From: Burkholderia sp. 8Y
GTDB lineage: Bacteria > Pseudomonadota > Gammaproteobacteria > Burkholderiales > Burkholderiaceae
Length of the DNA stretch: 64,000 bases
Assembly (NCBI RefSeq): GCF_902506145.1
Contig: NZ_LR733519.1
Coordinates: 310,001-374,000 of the forward strand
Direction of reading: 5' to 3'
A model generated the notes under the pieces. That model had not been told where the DNA came from. It was given only the letters and a program-made list of their open reading frames with translations, and searched no databases. Shown piece by piece: positions 18,428 to 26,740 of the stretch (position 1 is its first letter; each line of letters opens with the position of its first letter). The translations under genes and the position numbers were made by a program.

Positions 18428-18931
18428 TCACTGAGGGGAGCTTGCGTAGGGCGGCAAGCCCAGCGGCTTCAAAGCGGATTCATAGGCGCGGACAAAACGG
18501 GGATCGTCGTCCGCTTCGCGCGCCATCCACGCGCCGAGTTCCTCGCTGCAAGCGGCCTGCGCGATGGAATCGAAACACGCGGACTTCTCGTTCATCATGC
18601 TCGCCGCCCAATAGAAGCTGAATAGCGTTCGTTTCTCGGCAGGGCTCATGTGAATTGCGTCGGGATCAGTGCCCGAAAGCCAGTGCGCGAGCTTTGCCTT
18701 GAGCGTCGCATCGGTTTCGTGGACGTCATATGAAAAGAGATAGCCGCCGCCGGACTGAGCGGTATGGAAGTCATCCATCACGACCGCGCTCACGAAACGG
18801 GCCGCACGCGCATTCAGCGCAAACGATTGCGCCTGGGCGCTCGCGAACACACACCAGAGCATGACGAGCAACGCATTCGTTCCATACCGTGACCAGACAC
18901 GGCGCCTTTCTTGACTGCTTCGCGGATTCAC
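18428..18931 (-). CDS. Exported hypothetical protein (167 aa)
   Basis: The N-terminus (basic MNPRSSQERRRVW..., then ALLVMLWCVFASAQAQS) looks like a long signal peptide. The mature part is helical, with two Cys close together (SACFDSIAQAACSEE) that could form a disulfide. I do not recognise the family. The start is GTG at 18931 without a good ribosome-binding site; an internal start is possible, so the N-terminus is uncertain. Confidence 0.6.
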   Translation of the reverse strand: MNPRSSQERRRVWSRYGTNALLVMLWCVFASAQAQSFALNARAARFVSAVVMDDFHTAQSGGGYLFSYDVHETDATLKAKLAHWLSGTDPDAIHMSPAEKRTLFSFYWAASMMNEKSACFDSIAQAACSEELGAWMAREADDDPRFVRAYESALKPLGLPPYASSPQ

Positions 18932-19064
18932 GCCAATGAAGACCAGAGAATGGGCTGCAAGAACATACGCAGCGTTGAGTGAGATGCTTGAATTCTACTG
19001 ACTTATAAGCAAGTCCGCGCCACTGAATCGGGCAGTGCCGGACAATCGACCTGAATCAGATCTA

Positions 19065-19092
19065 CAAAAGACAAACGGCCCCGAAGGGCCGT
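19065..19092 (-). terminator. Rho-independent terminator of the cold-shock gene
   Basis: Read on the minus strand: ACGGCCC, tetraloop TTCG, GGGCCGT, then TTGTCTTTTG. A 7-bp GC stem with a UUCG-type loop and a U-rich tail, 28 bp after the csp stop, is a textbook intrinsic terminator. Confidence 0.88.
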
Positions 19093-19120
19093 CGTGCGCC
19101 GAGGCAGCCTGCTTACTGCG

Positions 19121-19324
19121 TTACAGCGGCTGGATCGTCGAAGCCTGCTTGCCCTTGGGGCCTTGCTTGACTTCGAAGCTCACCTTCTGGTTTTCCTGAA
19201 GCGACTTGAAACCCTTGGACTGGATTTCGGAGAAATGTGCAAACAGGTCCTCACCGCCGTCGTCCGGCGTAATGAAACCAAAACCCTTTGCATCGTTGAA
19301 CCACTTGACGGTACCTGTTGCCAT
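19121..19324 (-). CDS. cspA: Cold-shock protein (CspA family RNA chaperone)
   Basis: 67 residues, [34 protein letters not shown] and so on: a single OB-fold cold-shock domain with both nucleic-acid-binding motifs KGFGFI (RNP1) and DLFAHF (RNP2). It binds single-stranded RNA and DNA and melts RNA structure. It is monocistronic, ends at a strong terminator, and has nearly 300 bp of gene-free DNA upstream, as expected for a long regulated cold-shock leader. The genome probably has paralogues, so the symbol denotes the family. Confidence 0.95.
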   Translation of the reverse strand: MATGTVKWFNDAKGFGFITPDDGGEDLFAHFSEIQSKGFKSLQENQKVSFEVKQGPKGKQASTIQPL

Positions 19325-19620
19325 TTTTCCAACCTTAAGAGACGAATTTCGTTGAAGATGCGCCCGTGATGTCGAGCGAATACATTTTTACCATGACTCG
19401 GGATTTTGGTCCAATACGCGTTTCTGCTAACCAAGTGGACTTAAGCGCGTCACATTGAACGAATTACTTGGCGTCTCCCAAGTGTCGGTTCAATTTGCCG
19501 CTTTATGTTCGCGAGGCATTAGACATATCGAATGCCCTTTAGCGCGGCAACGGCCTAAGCACGTTCGCCGCATTGCGCTCAAAATGACTGACACGCCGCC
19601 ATCTTCCACGGAGACAAGCA
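19325..19620. other. Gene-free region upstream of cspA
   Basis: 296 bp between the divergent cold-shock and SDR genes. It should hold both promoters and the cspA 5' leader. A 6-bp hairpin, ACTTGG (19466-19471) with CCAAGT (19478-19483), is visible. I see no further gene. GGAGA precedes the SDR start. Confidence 0.45.
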
Positions 19621-20475
19621 ATGTCAGCTTCATCCAGCGATTCGCCTGTGTGGTTCATCACGGGCTGTTCGACCGGCTTTGGCCGTGAGCTCGCCGCCGC
19701 CGTCATCGATCGCGGATGGCGCGCGGTGGTTGCCGCACGCAATCCGCAGAGCGTCACCGATCTCGTCGAGCGTGCAGCGGGACGCGCGATTGCGGTCCAA
19801 CTGGACGTGACGCGCGCCGAGGAAATCGCAGCCGCTGTGAACGCCGCGCATGAATCGTTCGGCCATATCGATGTGCTCGTGAACAACGCGGGCTTCGGCT
19901 ATCTCGCTGCCGTCGAGGAGGGCGAGGAGGACGAAGTGCGGGCCATGTTCGAAGCCAACTTCTTCGGCGCGGCCGCGATGATCCGGGCGGTCCTGCCAAG
20001 AATGCGCGAGCGCCGCGCGGGGCATATCGTCAATATCACGTCGGTGGGCGGGCTCGTCGGCAATCCGGGCAGCGGCTATTACGCCGCGACGAAATTCGCG
20101 TTGGAAGGACTCGGCGAGGCGCTCGGGCGCGAGACGGAAGGGCTCGGCATCAAGGTGACGGCGGTGGAGCCCGGGCCGTTCCGCACGGACTGGGCGGGCC
20201 GCTCGCTGCGTCAGGCGAAGCAGGCGATCGACGACTACGCCGAAGTCGCGGGCCGCCGGCGTGCCGGCATCGCGCAACAGAGCGGCAAGCAGCCCGGCGA
20301 TCCGGCACGGGCGGCGCAGGTCATCATCGAAGCGGTGCAGTCCTCGCGACCGCCCGCGCATCTCGTGCTCGGCAACGCCGGCATGGAACTGGTGCGCGGC
20401 AAGCTCGGCCGCCTCACACGCGACCTCGACGCCTGGCAGGCGCGTAGCGCATGGAGCGACAACCCCGTCGAATAA
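19621..20475 (+). CDS. Short-chain dehydrogenase/reductase
   Basis: 284 residues, classical SDR. The cofactor motif is TGCSTGFG near residue 15, with NNAG in the fourth strand and the catalytic SVGG...YYAATK (Ser, Tyr, Lys) in the middle. An Arg after strand 2 (VVAARNPQSV) suggests NADP(H) preference. It belongs to the 'oxidoreductase, SDR' subgroup acting on unknown alcohols or ketones. GGAGA lies 8 nt before the ATG. The next gene starts inside its 3' end, pointing to co-transcription. Confidence 0.9.
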   Translation: MSASSSDSPVWFITGCSTGFGRELAAAVIDRGWRAVVAARNPQSVTDLVERAAGRAIAVQLDVTRAEEIAAAVNAAHESFGHIDVLVNNAGFGYLAAVEEGEEDEVRAMFEANFFGAAAMIRAVLPRMRERRAGHIVNITSVGGLVGNPGSGYYAATKFALEGLGEALGRETEGLGIKVTAVEPGPFRTDWAGRSLRQAKQAIDDYAEVAGRRRAGIAQQSGKQPGDPARAAQVIIEAVQSSRPPAHLVLGNAGMELVRGKLGRLTRDLDAWQARSAWSDNPVE

Positions 20476-21038
20476 CGCTCGACATGGACGAGAGGGAAGC
20501 GCACGCGTCGCGTCTCGTCGCGGACTATGCGGCGGCGCTGGGCATCGCGCCGCCCGACGTCCGGTTCGTCCAGACGTCGCCTGGACCCTGCTACGAGGCG
20601 TTGTTCAACCGCATAGAGATCGACTCGCGCACGCTCGGCTTACCCGAGCCTGCGCTTCGCCTCGTTCTCGCACATGAAGTCGCGCACGCAACGCAACGCG
20701 CCGCGCTGCTTGCCGACTTTCTGTGGATCGTGCTTCGCGTGACCGTAATGTTCTCGGTGCCCTGCATCCTGTTTGCGGCCTTGCCGGATCGTGAGCTTTG
20801 GCGCGTGTCCATTCCCGGTGCATGCTTTGCGCTGATATGGGTGGCTTCTTGGTGGGCGTGGCGCATACGGGCGAGCAAACGCGCCGTTACGCTGGAACTC
20901 GACGCAGACGCCAAGGCCACCCAGCTTTGCGGTTCGCAAGCGACTTTGAGCGCCCTCGAAGTCATGTTGATGCGCGGTTATATCGACGCTGATCGCTTTC
21001 ATGCGATGCAAGACCGCTTGCCTCCGTCTTCGCCATGA
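20451..21038 (+). CDS. Membrane zincin-like protein (HEVAH motif)
   Basis: 195 residues. LVLAHEVAHATQ holds the HExxH zinc motif, and a later ELDADAKATQL supplies a plausible third ligand Glu, as in M48-type and related metallopeptidases. Two hydrophobic segments lie between (about 90-112 and 118-137), so both motifs would face the cytoplasm. It is shorter than HtpX (about 290 residues). The start at 20451 overlaps the SDR gene by 25 bp; an ATG at 20484 is an alternative. The substrate is unknown. Confidence 0.72.
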   Translation: MERQPRRITLDMDEREAHASRLVADYAAALGIAPPDVRFVQTSPGPCYEALFNRIEIDSRTLGLPEPALRLVLAHEVAHATQRAALLADFLWIVLRVTVMFSVPCILFAALPDRELWRVSIPGACFALIWVASWWAWRIRASKRAVTLELDADAKATQLCGSQATLSALEVMLMRGYIDADRFHAMQDRLPPSSP

Positions 21039-21152
21039 ATCCCTAAAGAACGATGAACGCCTGCCGTTACTGGGCTGGATACGCCTTTTCTTATCCGGTC
21101 GCTTTGACATCCTAATGGCGTGGGACCGGGAAAATATTACGGGGATTCACTC

Positions 21153-21956
21153 ATGAACGTTGAACGAGGCGTTGCGAGCCATATCGCCATTCAGTCGGCT
21201 TCGTCGGCTTCGTCTGGTTGCGCAGGCTGCAAGACCGACTCCGATACGGCGCTCGCCTTCGCGTTTGCGTTTCAGCCTATCGTCGATGTCGTCGCAGGCG
21301 CGCCATTCGCGCACGAGGCGTTGGTGCGCGGTTTGAAAGGCGAACCGGCGGGCACGGTGCTCTCGCAAGTCATCGACAGCAACCGCTACCACTTCGATCA
21401 ACGCTGCCGCACGACGGCCATCGCGCAGGCGGTGGAACTCGGGCTCGAAGGCTTTCTCTCCATCAACTTCATGCCGAACGCGGTGTATCGGCCGGAAGCG
21501 TGTATTCGCAGCACGTTCGACGCCGCGGAGAAGCACGGCTTTCCGATCGAGCGCATCATCTTCGAGACGGTCGAAGGCGAGAACATCATCAGCCGGCCGC
21601 ATCTCGTCGATATCTTTCGTGCGTACAAGCGTTTCGGCTTTCAGACTGCAATCGACGATTTCGGCGCAGGCTACTCGGGCCTGACCTTGCTCGCCGATTT
21701 TCAGCCGGACCTCATCAAGCTCGATATGGACCTCGTGCGCGGCATCGACACGGATTCGGTGCGGCAGCGGATCGTCTGCGGCGTGCTGGCCATTTGCCGC
21801 GACCTCGGCATTCGTGTGATTGCGGAAGGCATCGAGACGAAGGGCGAGCGCGACTTCTTCCTTGCCAACGATGTGCGTCTCATGCAGGGCTACTTCTTCG
21901 CGAAGCCTGCTTTCAATGCGATTCCCGCATTAAGCGAGGCTTCGTTCGCGGCCTGA
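21153..21956 (+). CDS. EAL-domain c-di-GMP phosphodiesterase
   Basis: 267 residues, essentially one EAL domain after a 35-residue tail. All catalytic positions look intact: HEALVRG (Glu55), INF (Asn105), FETVEGEN (Glu138), IDDFGAGYSG (Asp168-Asp169), KLD (Lys189), AEGIET (Glu225) and MQGYFF (Gln245). It should cleave c-di-GMP to pGpG. There is no sensory domain or membrane segment. GGGGA lies 7 nt before the ATG. A lone receiver-domain gene follows 83 bp later on the same strand. Confidence 0.93.
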   Translation: MNVERGVASHIAIQSASSASSGCAGCKTDSDTALAFAFAFQPIVDVVAGAPFAHEALVRGLKGEPAGTVLSQVIDSNRYHFDQRCRTTAIAQAVELGLEGFLSINFMPNAVYRPEACIRSTFDAAEKHGFPIERIIFETVEGENIISRPHLVDIFRAYKRFGFQTAIDDFGAGYSGLTLLADFQPDLIKLDMDLVRGIDTDSVRQRIVCGVLAICRDLGIRVIAEGIETKGERDFFLANDVRLMQGYFFAKPAFNAIPALSEASFAA

Positions 21957-22039
21957 GAATGGCTCGCTTCTTGCGTGCGTTTGAGGCTTGGCGCTTGGCC
22001 TCAAGCGCGACGCGCATCAACGCCCCCGGATGACCGATC

Positions 22040-22384
22040 ATGTATGTCCTGTTTGTAGAAGATGACGCCCGTCTTTGCGATGCATTCAGAGACCTGGCTG
22101 TGTCGCTTGGACACGTCGCGCACGTGGCCTACGACGGTCATCAGGCGATGCTGCTCGCAGCGGAGAATCGCTACGACACCATCTTCATCGATATCGGCTT
22201 GCCCGACGTCGACGGCCGGGACTTGTGCCGGCGCTTGCGGGCGGCGGGGCCGAGTCAGCTTGCGTGCGTCGTGGCCGTCACGGGCGATGATCGGCACAGG
22301 AACGAGTTGCACGAGCATTTCGACGGCTATTTTCTGAAGCCTTTCACGGCGGATGGCTTCAGGGCAGTGCTGGACGCCTGCTGA
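22040..22384 (+). CDS. Single-domain response regulator (CheY-like)
   Basis: 114 residues, a receiver domain and nothing else. Acidic pocket Asp8/Asp9 (FVEDD), phospho-acceptor Asp51 (FIDIGLPDVDG), Thr81 and Lys100 (FLKPF) are all present, so it should be phosphorylated. There is no output domain; it must act by protein contact. It follows the EAL gene, so it may tune c-di-GMP turnover or take phosphate from a hybrid kinase elsewhere. No cognate kinase is in the window. Confidence 0.92.
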   Translation: MYVLFVEDDARLCDAFRDLAVSLGHVAHVAYDGHQAMLLAAENRYDTIFIDIGLPDVDGRDLCRRLRAAGPSQLACVVAVTGDDRHRNELHEHFDGYFLKPFTADGFRAVLDAC

Positions 22385-22408
22385 CGCTTGGAGCATTGCG
22401 TGTCTTGT

Positions 22409-22666
22409 TCAAACATCGAGATCGTCAGCCGCCTTGCGTTCGCGGCGTTCTTCGTTCGCGCGCCGCGCGCGCAGGCGCTGCCGTGACAACTGGGCGATCA
22501 CTTCGCCCGTCGATGCACCGGCAGGAATCTCGTTACGAATGACTTTGGGAACCATGGGCAAGCCCATGCGCTGCCTGCGCAGCGCAATGGCGATAGCAGT
22601 CCGGCATGTTTGTCCGTGACAGTCCCATTCGTCGCGGATTCTTTCGCAATAGGGGCACTTTTCCAT
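22409..22666 (-). CDS. Small Cys-containing hypothetical protein (85 aa)
   Basis: The N-terminus MEKCPYCERIRDEWDCHGQTC has two Cys pairs (CPYC and CHGQTC) that look like a small zinc ribbon. The rest is basic and helical, with a charged RRANEERRERKAADD tail. GCAGG precedes the ATG closely. No family recognised. A zinc-binding nucleic-acid or protein adaptor is possible, but that is inference. Confidence 0.6.
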   Translation of the reverse strand: MEKCPYCERIRDEWDCHGQTCRTAIAIALRRQRMGLPMVPKVIRNEIPAGASTGEVIAQLSRQRLRARRANEERRERKAADDLDV

Positions 22667-22722
22667 GCCTGCAGTTTACTGCCAAACGCGGCACGCTCGC
22701 CGCGCTTGGGCCTCGGGCGACT

Positions 22723-23823
22723 CTAGGCGCCCGAACGCTCGCTCATGCGCAACCGTTCTTGCGCAAGCGGGCGCCGCGCACGCTGATGATGATCGAGGCT
22801 GCGTCTTAGCACTTTCTTCACGAGCGACTTGAGAAAGTGAATGGACCTGTCCTTGCGCACGTCCAGATCGAAAGGCTTCAGTTCGACCACTTGGCGACCG
22901 TTGCGCTCACCGAGCCTTGCGCGCGTGTCGCGATGGTCCGCCGCCATCCTCGATAGTATTTCCGACGCCTCGCGGAACGATGCACGATCGACTCGGGCGC
23001 AGACATGACACGCGCGATGAAAGATCTTGTCGAACACGGCAAGCCAGAAATCGTCCATCTCGCCGCCGTCGCAGCGCGCGAGCGCCTCGACACCGTTGAC
23101 CTGCAGGTCGCGCATGTCGTGCAGCGTGGACTTCTGCGTGATACTGCCAAAGCGCCTGCGATAGCCGATCAACGGCTCGGCGATGCGGTAGAAGCGTTTG
23201 GCGCGCAGAAAGATGGAAGGGATGAGCGCCATGTCCTCATACACGCGGCCCACGGGAAACTGCATCGTCTTGAAGAACTCAGTGCGATAGACGCGCGCCC
23301 ATACAAACGTATGGAACTTGTCGGCGAAGTCGAGCCGCGCACTGCGATCCACTGCGTGATCGCCGCCTTCAGTCTTGGTGACCAGTTCGAGTTGTTCGAG
23401 CTCGCGATCTTCGTCGTCGATGATGCTCACGTTGTACTCGATCATGTCGTAATTACCTTCCGCGAGCCGTGGAATGACGGCTTCGGTAAAACCCTTGAGG
23501 TAAATATCGTCGCCATCCAGAAAGCCGACATAAGGCGTGCTTACCGACGCCAGCCCCGTATTGCGCGCGGCGCTGACGCCACTGTTCTGCTGGCGAATAA
23601 GTTGAATATGCGCGCCGCCGTCGCGTTCGATCATGGCTTGCACGGCGGCGTGCGTCTCGTCGGGCGAACCGTCGTCGACGACGATGATCTTCAGCCTGTC
23701 GATATGAGGCTGGCTCAGTAGCGACTCGAGCGCTTCTTCGATGTAACCCTCGACGTTATAGGCTGCCACCACGATGGTGAGCAGCGGACTTGTGGCTTGC
23801 ACAGAGTCACGTTCGAAAGACAT
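22723..23823 (-). CDS. Family 2 glycosyltransferase
   Basis: 366 residues. GT-A fold: LTIVVAAYNVEGYIEEAL, then IIVVDDGSPD (nucleotide-binding Asp), RQQNSGVSAARNTGL, and FLDGDD (metal-binding DxD, 103-106). The C-terminal third is basic and could dock on membrane or acceptor. It resembles capsule and exopolysaccharide GT2 enzymes. I use the ATG at 23823, with GGAGCG upstream; the frame continues upstream but without family similarity. No other polysaccharide genes flank it, so the acceptor is unknown. Confidence 0.88.
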   Translation of the reverse strand: MSFERDSVQATSPLLTIVVAAYNVEGYIEEALESLLSQPHIDRLKIIVVDDGSPDETHAAVQAMIERDGGAHIQLIRQQNSGVSAARNTGLASVSTPYVGFLDGDDIYLKGFTEAVIPRLAEGNYDMIEYNVSIIDDEDRELEQLELVTKTEGGDHAVDRSARLDFADKFHTFVWARVYRTEFFKTMQFPVGRVYEDMALIPSIFLRAKRFYRIAEPLIGYRRRFGSITQKSTLHDMRDLQVNGVEALARCDGGEMDDFWLAVFDKIFHRACHVCARVDRASFREASEILSRMAADHRDTRARLGERNGRQVVELKPFDLDVRKDRSIHFLKSLVKKVLRRSLDHHQRARRPLAQERLRMSERSGA

Positions 23824-24380
23824 AAGGACGCTCCGTCGTAAATCGGATTGAAAGGTGCGCCGCTGTAAGGGCGACGCAGTAGCGCGAATGGACTTCGCGC
23901 TCCCCGGACGAATCTCCTGGTCAATTGCATCGCACACGGCGCGGCATGCCGTGAACAGAACGGCACTGCGCGCGTTGCGATGTCTAGTTATAGGTGCTGG
24001 CGGACCCGGTCGACATGTCGAAGAGACAGTGGACGAGCCAGTCGATGCCTTGGCACCGGAGCGGCATGCTCCGATGTGATGCACGTGTTGTCAACCGCGC
24101 CACGCAATAGAGCGGGTTCTCTGCGGTGGGTTCCCCGACTATGCCCGAATTTCTGCATTCTGCTTGAATTCGCTTGCTTGCTACATCGTAGCTGTACAAA
24201 AAGTCTGAATGCGATGTTCGCCGTCTAAATACTATGTTGGCATCGCGAGGTCAATGCCATGATGGACGACGCTTGGTAAGCTTCATAGCAAGGACGGTGC
24301 CACGCGTCTATCGAGCGTGTGGAACAAGAGAGGCGCGCCAAGGAGTGGACAGCGCCGAAGCGTCCTGGATCACGCACTGG
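23824..24380. other. 557-bp stretch without a recognisable gene
   Basis: It lies between the start of the glycosyltransferase gene and the 3' end of the chemoreceptor gene. Short open frames exist on both strands, but none has a ribosome-binding site plus protein-like composition. Part of it (about 24130-24260) is more A+T-rich than its surroundings. It presumably carries the glycosyltransferase promoter; nothing else is supported. Confidence 0.4.
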
Positions 24381-26336
24381 TCACACGCGAAACGCACTGA
24401 CTGCCCGAGCGAGCCGCTCCGCCTGTTCGCGCAGTTCCGTGGTGGAATGCTCTGCTTCGCCGACGAGCGCCGCATTCTGCTGCGTCGCTTCGCCGATCTG
24501 CATGACCGCCGTGTTGACTTGCTCGATGCCGCAAGCCTGCTCGCGCGAGGCCACGCCGACTTCGCCGACGATCGCATTCACGCGTGCGACGTGCTCGACG
24601 ATGCCGCTCATCGTGCTGCTTGCTTCCTCTGCGATCTTGAAACCATGCGACACCTTGGTCGCGGACTCCGTGATTAACGCTTCGATCTCCTTGACCGCGC
24701 CCGCGCTGCGTTGCGCAAGCGCGCGGACTTCGGATGCGACCACCGCGAAGCCCTTGCCATGCTCGCCCGCGCGCGCCGCCTCGACGGCTGCGTTGAGCGC
24801 GAGGATATTCGTCTGGAACGCAATGCCCTCGATGGTCGCCGTGATGTCGGCGATGCGCCGCGCGGATGCGTCGATCTCGCTCATCGTTTCGACGACGCGC
24901 GCCACGGCCTCGCCGCCCGCACGTGCTGCGTCGGATGCGGACGACACCAGCGTTCCGGCCTGCTGGGTATTGGCCGCGTTCTGCTGCACGGTGGACGTGA
25001 TCTGCTCCATGCTGGCCGCTGTTTCTTCGACGCTCGATGCCTGCGTGGCGATGCGCGATGCGATATCGCTGCTCCCCGAGGCGATGCGCGCGGTGCCATC
25101 CGTCATGTCGGCGGATGCGCTTCGCACTTGCCCGACGATGCCGGCGAGCCCTTGCGAGACGCCGTCGATCGCGCGCATCAGGCGACCGATATCGTCCTCG
25201 CGCGCAGTGTCGATACGCACGGTCAGATCGCCTGCGGCAATACGCTCGGCAGCACGCGTCACTTCATCGATAGGATGACCAACGAGTTTCGCGACGGCAT
25301 AGAGCAACGCACCGACGAGCGCGGCGATCACGACCAACCCAAGCATCAGGAAACGGTTGCGGCTTGCGTGAATGCCGGCAAGCAGTTCGTCGCGATAGGC
25401 GATGCCGCCGATCATCCAGTTCCATTGCGGCACGGTCGTGAAGACGATTTCCTTCGCGCCGCCATGGACGTGTGCATCGGCGCCGGGAATGTCGGCGCCA
25501 TCGAACGCGAGCTTGCCTTCATGCGCGTCGAGCATGTGCTTGAAGGGCGCAACGCGCTCATCCGCCGCTTGTCCCTCGTTGCCGGGATGCACGAGCAGCT
25601 TGCCGCGATTCGGCCCGTTCGAGGCATCGACGACGAAGTAATAGCCGCTCTCGCCGATGGTCAGCTTGCGGATGTCGTCCTGTAGCGCGGACATCTCGGC
25701 TGTCACGTCCACGCCTACGAAGAGCGCGCCGATCACGCGGCCTGTCGCATCGGTCACGGGTTTATATTCGGTGATGTACTGCTTGCCGAAGAGCGCAGCC
25801 ATGCCGATATAGCTCTTCCCGGCGAGGATCGGACCGTAAGCGGGGCCTTTGCGGTCGAGCAGCGTGCCGATGGCGCGCGAACCGTCTTGCGTCTTGAGTG
25901 ACGTCGTCACGCGCACGAAGTCGTCGCCGGTGCGGGCGAAGATCGTCGATATGGCGCCGCTTTCTTCGAGGAACGCATCGGGAATGGAGAAGTCGCCATT
26001 CAGGGGCTTGTCGCCCGCATTCAGGCTCGGCGTCGCTGCGCCGGCGACATCGACGGTATGCGCTTCGTCGAGCGCGAAAGCGTTCGGCAGGCGATGCGAA
26101 AACATCGTCATGAAGCGCGCGACTTCGGCGTTCACCGCGGTGTCGTAGAGACGGATCATGGTGACGATCGAGCGGTTGTCGCTCTCGACGCGGGCGAGTG
26201 CGTGGGCGTCGACTTGCTCGCCTGCGGAGCGGGTGACGGCGAGCGTGAAGCTCGCGACGACGATAGCCGCGAGCGTGCACGCAAGAATGGCGAACTGGGT
26301 TCCCGCATTTGCGCGGGTGAAACGTTTGAAAGGCAT
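24381..26336 (-). CDS. Methyl-accepting chemotaxis protein
   Basis: 651 residues. N-terminal membrane helix (about 10-35), a large periplasmic Cache-type sensor (about 36-305, with [22 protein letters not shown] and [17 protein letters not shown]), a second membrane helix ([21 protein letters not shown]), HAMP, then the cytoplasmic coiled-coil with the hairpin tip [22 protein letters not shown] region. No NWETF-like CheR tether is present at the C-terminus. It should signal to CheA/CheW encoded elsewhere. A FliA-like promoter sits directly upstream. I use the ATG at 26336 rather than the GTG two codons earlier. Confidence 0.93.
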   Translation of the reverse strand: MPFKRFTRANAGTQFAILACTLAAIVVASFTLAVTRSAGEQVDAHALARVESDNRSIVTMIRLYDTAVNAEVARFMTMFSHRLPNAFALDEAHTVDVAGAATPSLNAGDKPLNGDFSIPDAFLEESGAISTIFARTGDDFVRVTTSLKTQDGSRAIGTLLDRKGPAYGPILAGKSYIGMAALFGKQYITEYKPVTDATGRVIGALFVGVDVTAEMSALQDDIRKLTIGESGYYFVVDASNGPNRGKLLVHPGNEGQAADERVAPFKHMLDAHEGKLAFDGADIPGADAHVHGGAKEIVFTTVPQWNWMIGGIAYRDELLAGIHASRNRFLMLGLVVIAALVGALLYAVAKLVGHPIDEVTRAAERIAAGDLTVRIDTAREDDIGRLMRAIDGVSQGLAGIVGQVRSASADMTDGTARIASGSSDIASRIATQASSVEETAASMEQITSTVQQNAANTQQAGTLVSSASDAARAGGEAVARVVETMSEIDASARRIADITATIEGIAFQTNILALNAAVEAARAGEHGKGFAVVASEVRALAQRSAGAVKEIEALITESATKVSHGFKIAEEASSTMSGIVEHVARVNAIVGEVGVASREQACGIEQVNTAVMQIGEATQQNAALVGEAEHSTTELREQAERLARAVSAFRV

Positions 26337-26369
26337 GGACACGTTAAGTTAATGAAAGGTGTCCGGTTT

Positions 26370-26397
26370 TTATCGGCAAGAATGGGCTCTTTCTTTA
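26370..26397 (-). promoter_or_regulatory. Candidate sigma-28 (FliA) promoter for the chemoreceptor
   Basis: Read on the minus strand: TAAAGAAA, a 12-nt gap, then GCCGATAA. The -10 element matches the flagellar sigma-28 consensus fully and the -35 is close; TAAA to GCCGATAA is 16 nt against the usual 15. The expected start of transcription is about 25 nt before the chemoreceptor ATG at 26336. This ties the receptor to the flagellar regulon. Confidence 0.75.
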
Positions 26398-26625
26398 ATG
26401 ATTGAGACGTTTTTACCGCTTGGCGGGCGGGAGCCAGTCACAGGTGTTTGGTCTTTTGCATGCCGCATTCGGCATCCCGGAATGCAACATGCCGGATGCA
26501 CTAGAAAACGATTAACGGCGCGCACGCCTAGGTGCGTTTGCAGGATGACATCATGCGCAGCGGACGCGCCTGCGTCAGGGTAGTCCCGGGGTAGGCGCGA
26601 TCGTCCAACGACGATACTCTTCGGA

Positions 26626-26635
26626 AAAACGTTTT
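26626..26635. promoter_or_regulatory. LacI-type operator AAAACGTTTT upstream of the hexuronate carrier
   Basis: A perfect 10-bp palindrome with central CG, within the near-symmetric GGAAAAACGTTTTCC (26623-26637), 106 bp before the carrier ATG. The same 10-mer occurs in the lacI/udh intergenic region. A central CpG palindrome is typical for GalR/LacI-family repressors. Confidence 0.6.
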
Positions 26636-26740
26636 CCAAGAAACTGCAGCGCGGCGCATTTGCTCGCCGCATGCCACCGGCGCCCGTCGCCTTCTACTGA
26701 CACGCGGCACGACGAGCGCCGCCGCGTAACGGAGACAACC

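Larger units (their letters stand above)
26337..26740. other. Divergent intergenic region, chemoreceptor / hexuronate carrier
   Basis: 404 bp with no supported gene. It contains the FliA-like promoter for the chemoreceptor at its left end and the AAAACGTTTT palindrome upstream of the hexuronate carrier. A TTTTGCATGC string (26454-26463) is also present. Confidence 0.5.

Noticed and set aside
18304-18621. Plus-strand frame starting MISALLETIGALSVLV
   Set aside because: It has no ribosome-binding site and most of it lies antisense to the better-supported exported protein gene at 18428-18931.
21104-21140. Sigma-70 promoter before the EAL gene (TTGACA at 21104)
   Set aside because: The only A+T-rich -10 candidate lies 21-25 nt away instead of 16-18, so I do not list it.
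21981-22004. Terminator TTGAGGC-N10-GCCTCAA after the EAL gene
   Set aside because: The stem is only 7 bp with a 10-nt loop and is followed by GCGCGACG rather than a U-tract. The next gene follows closely.
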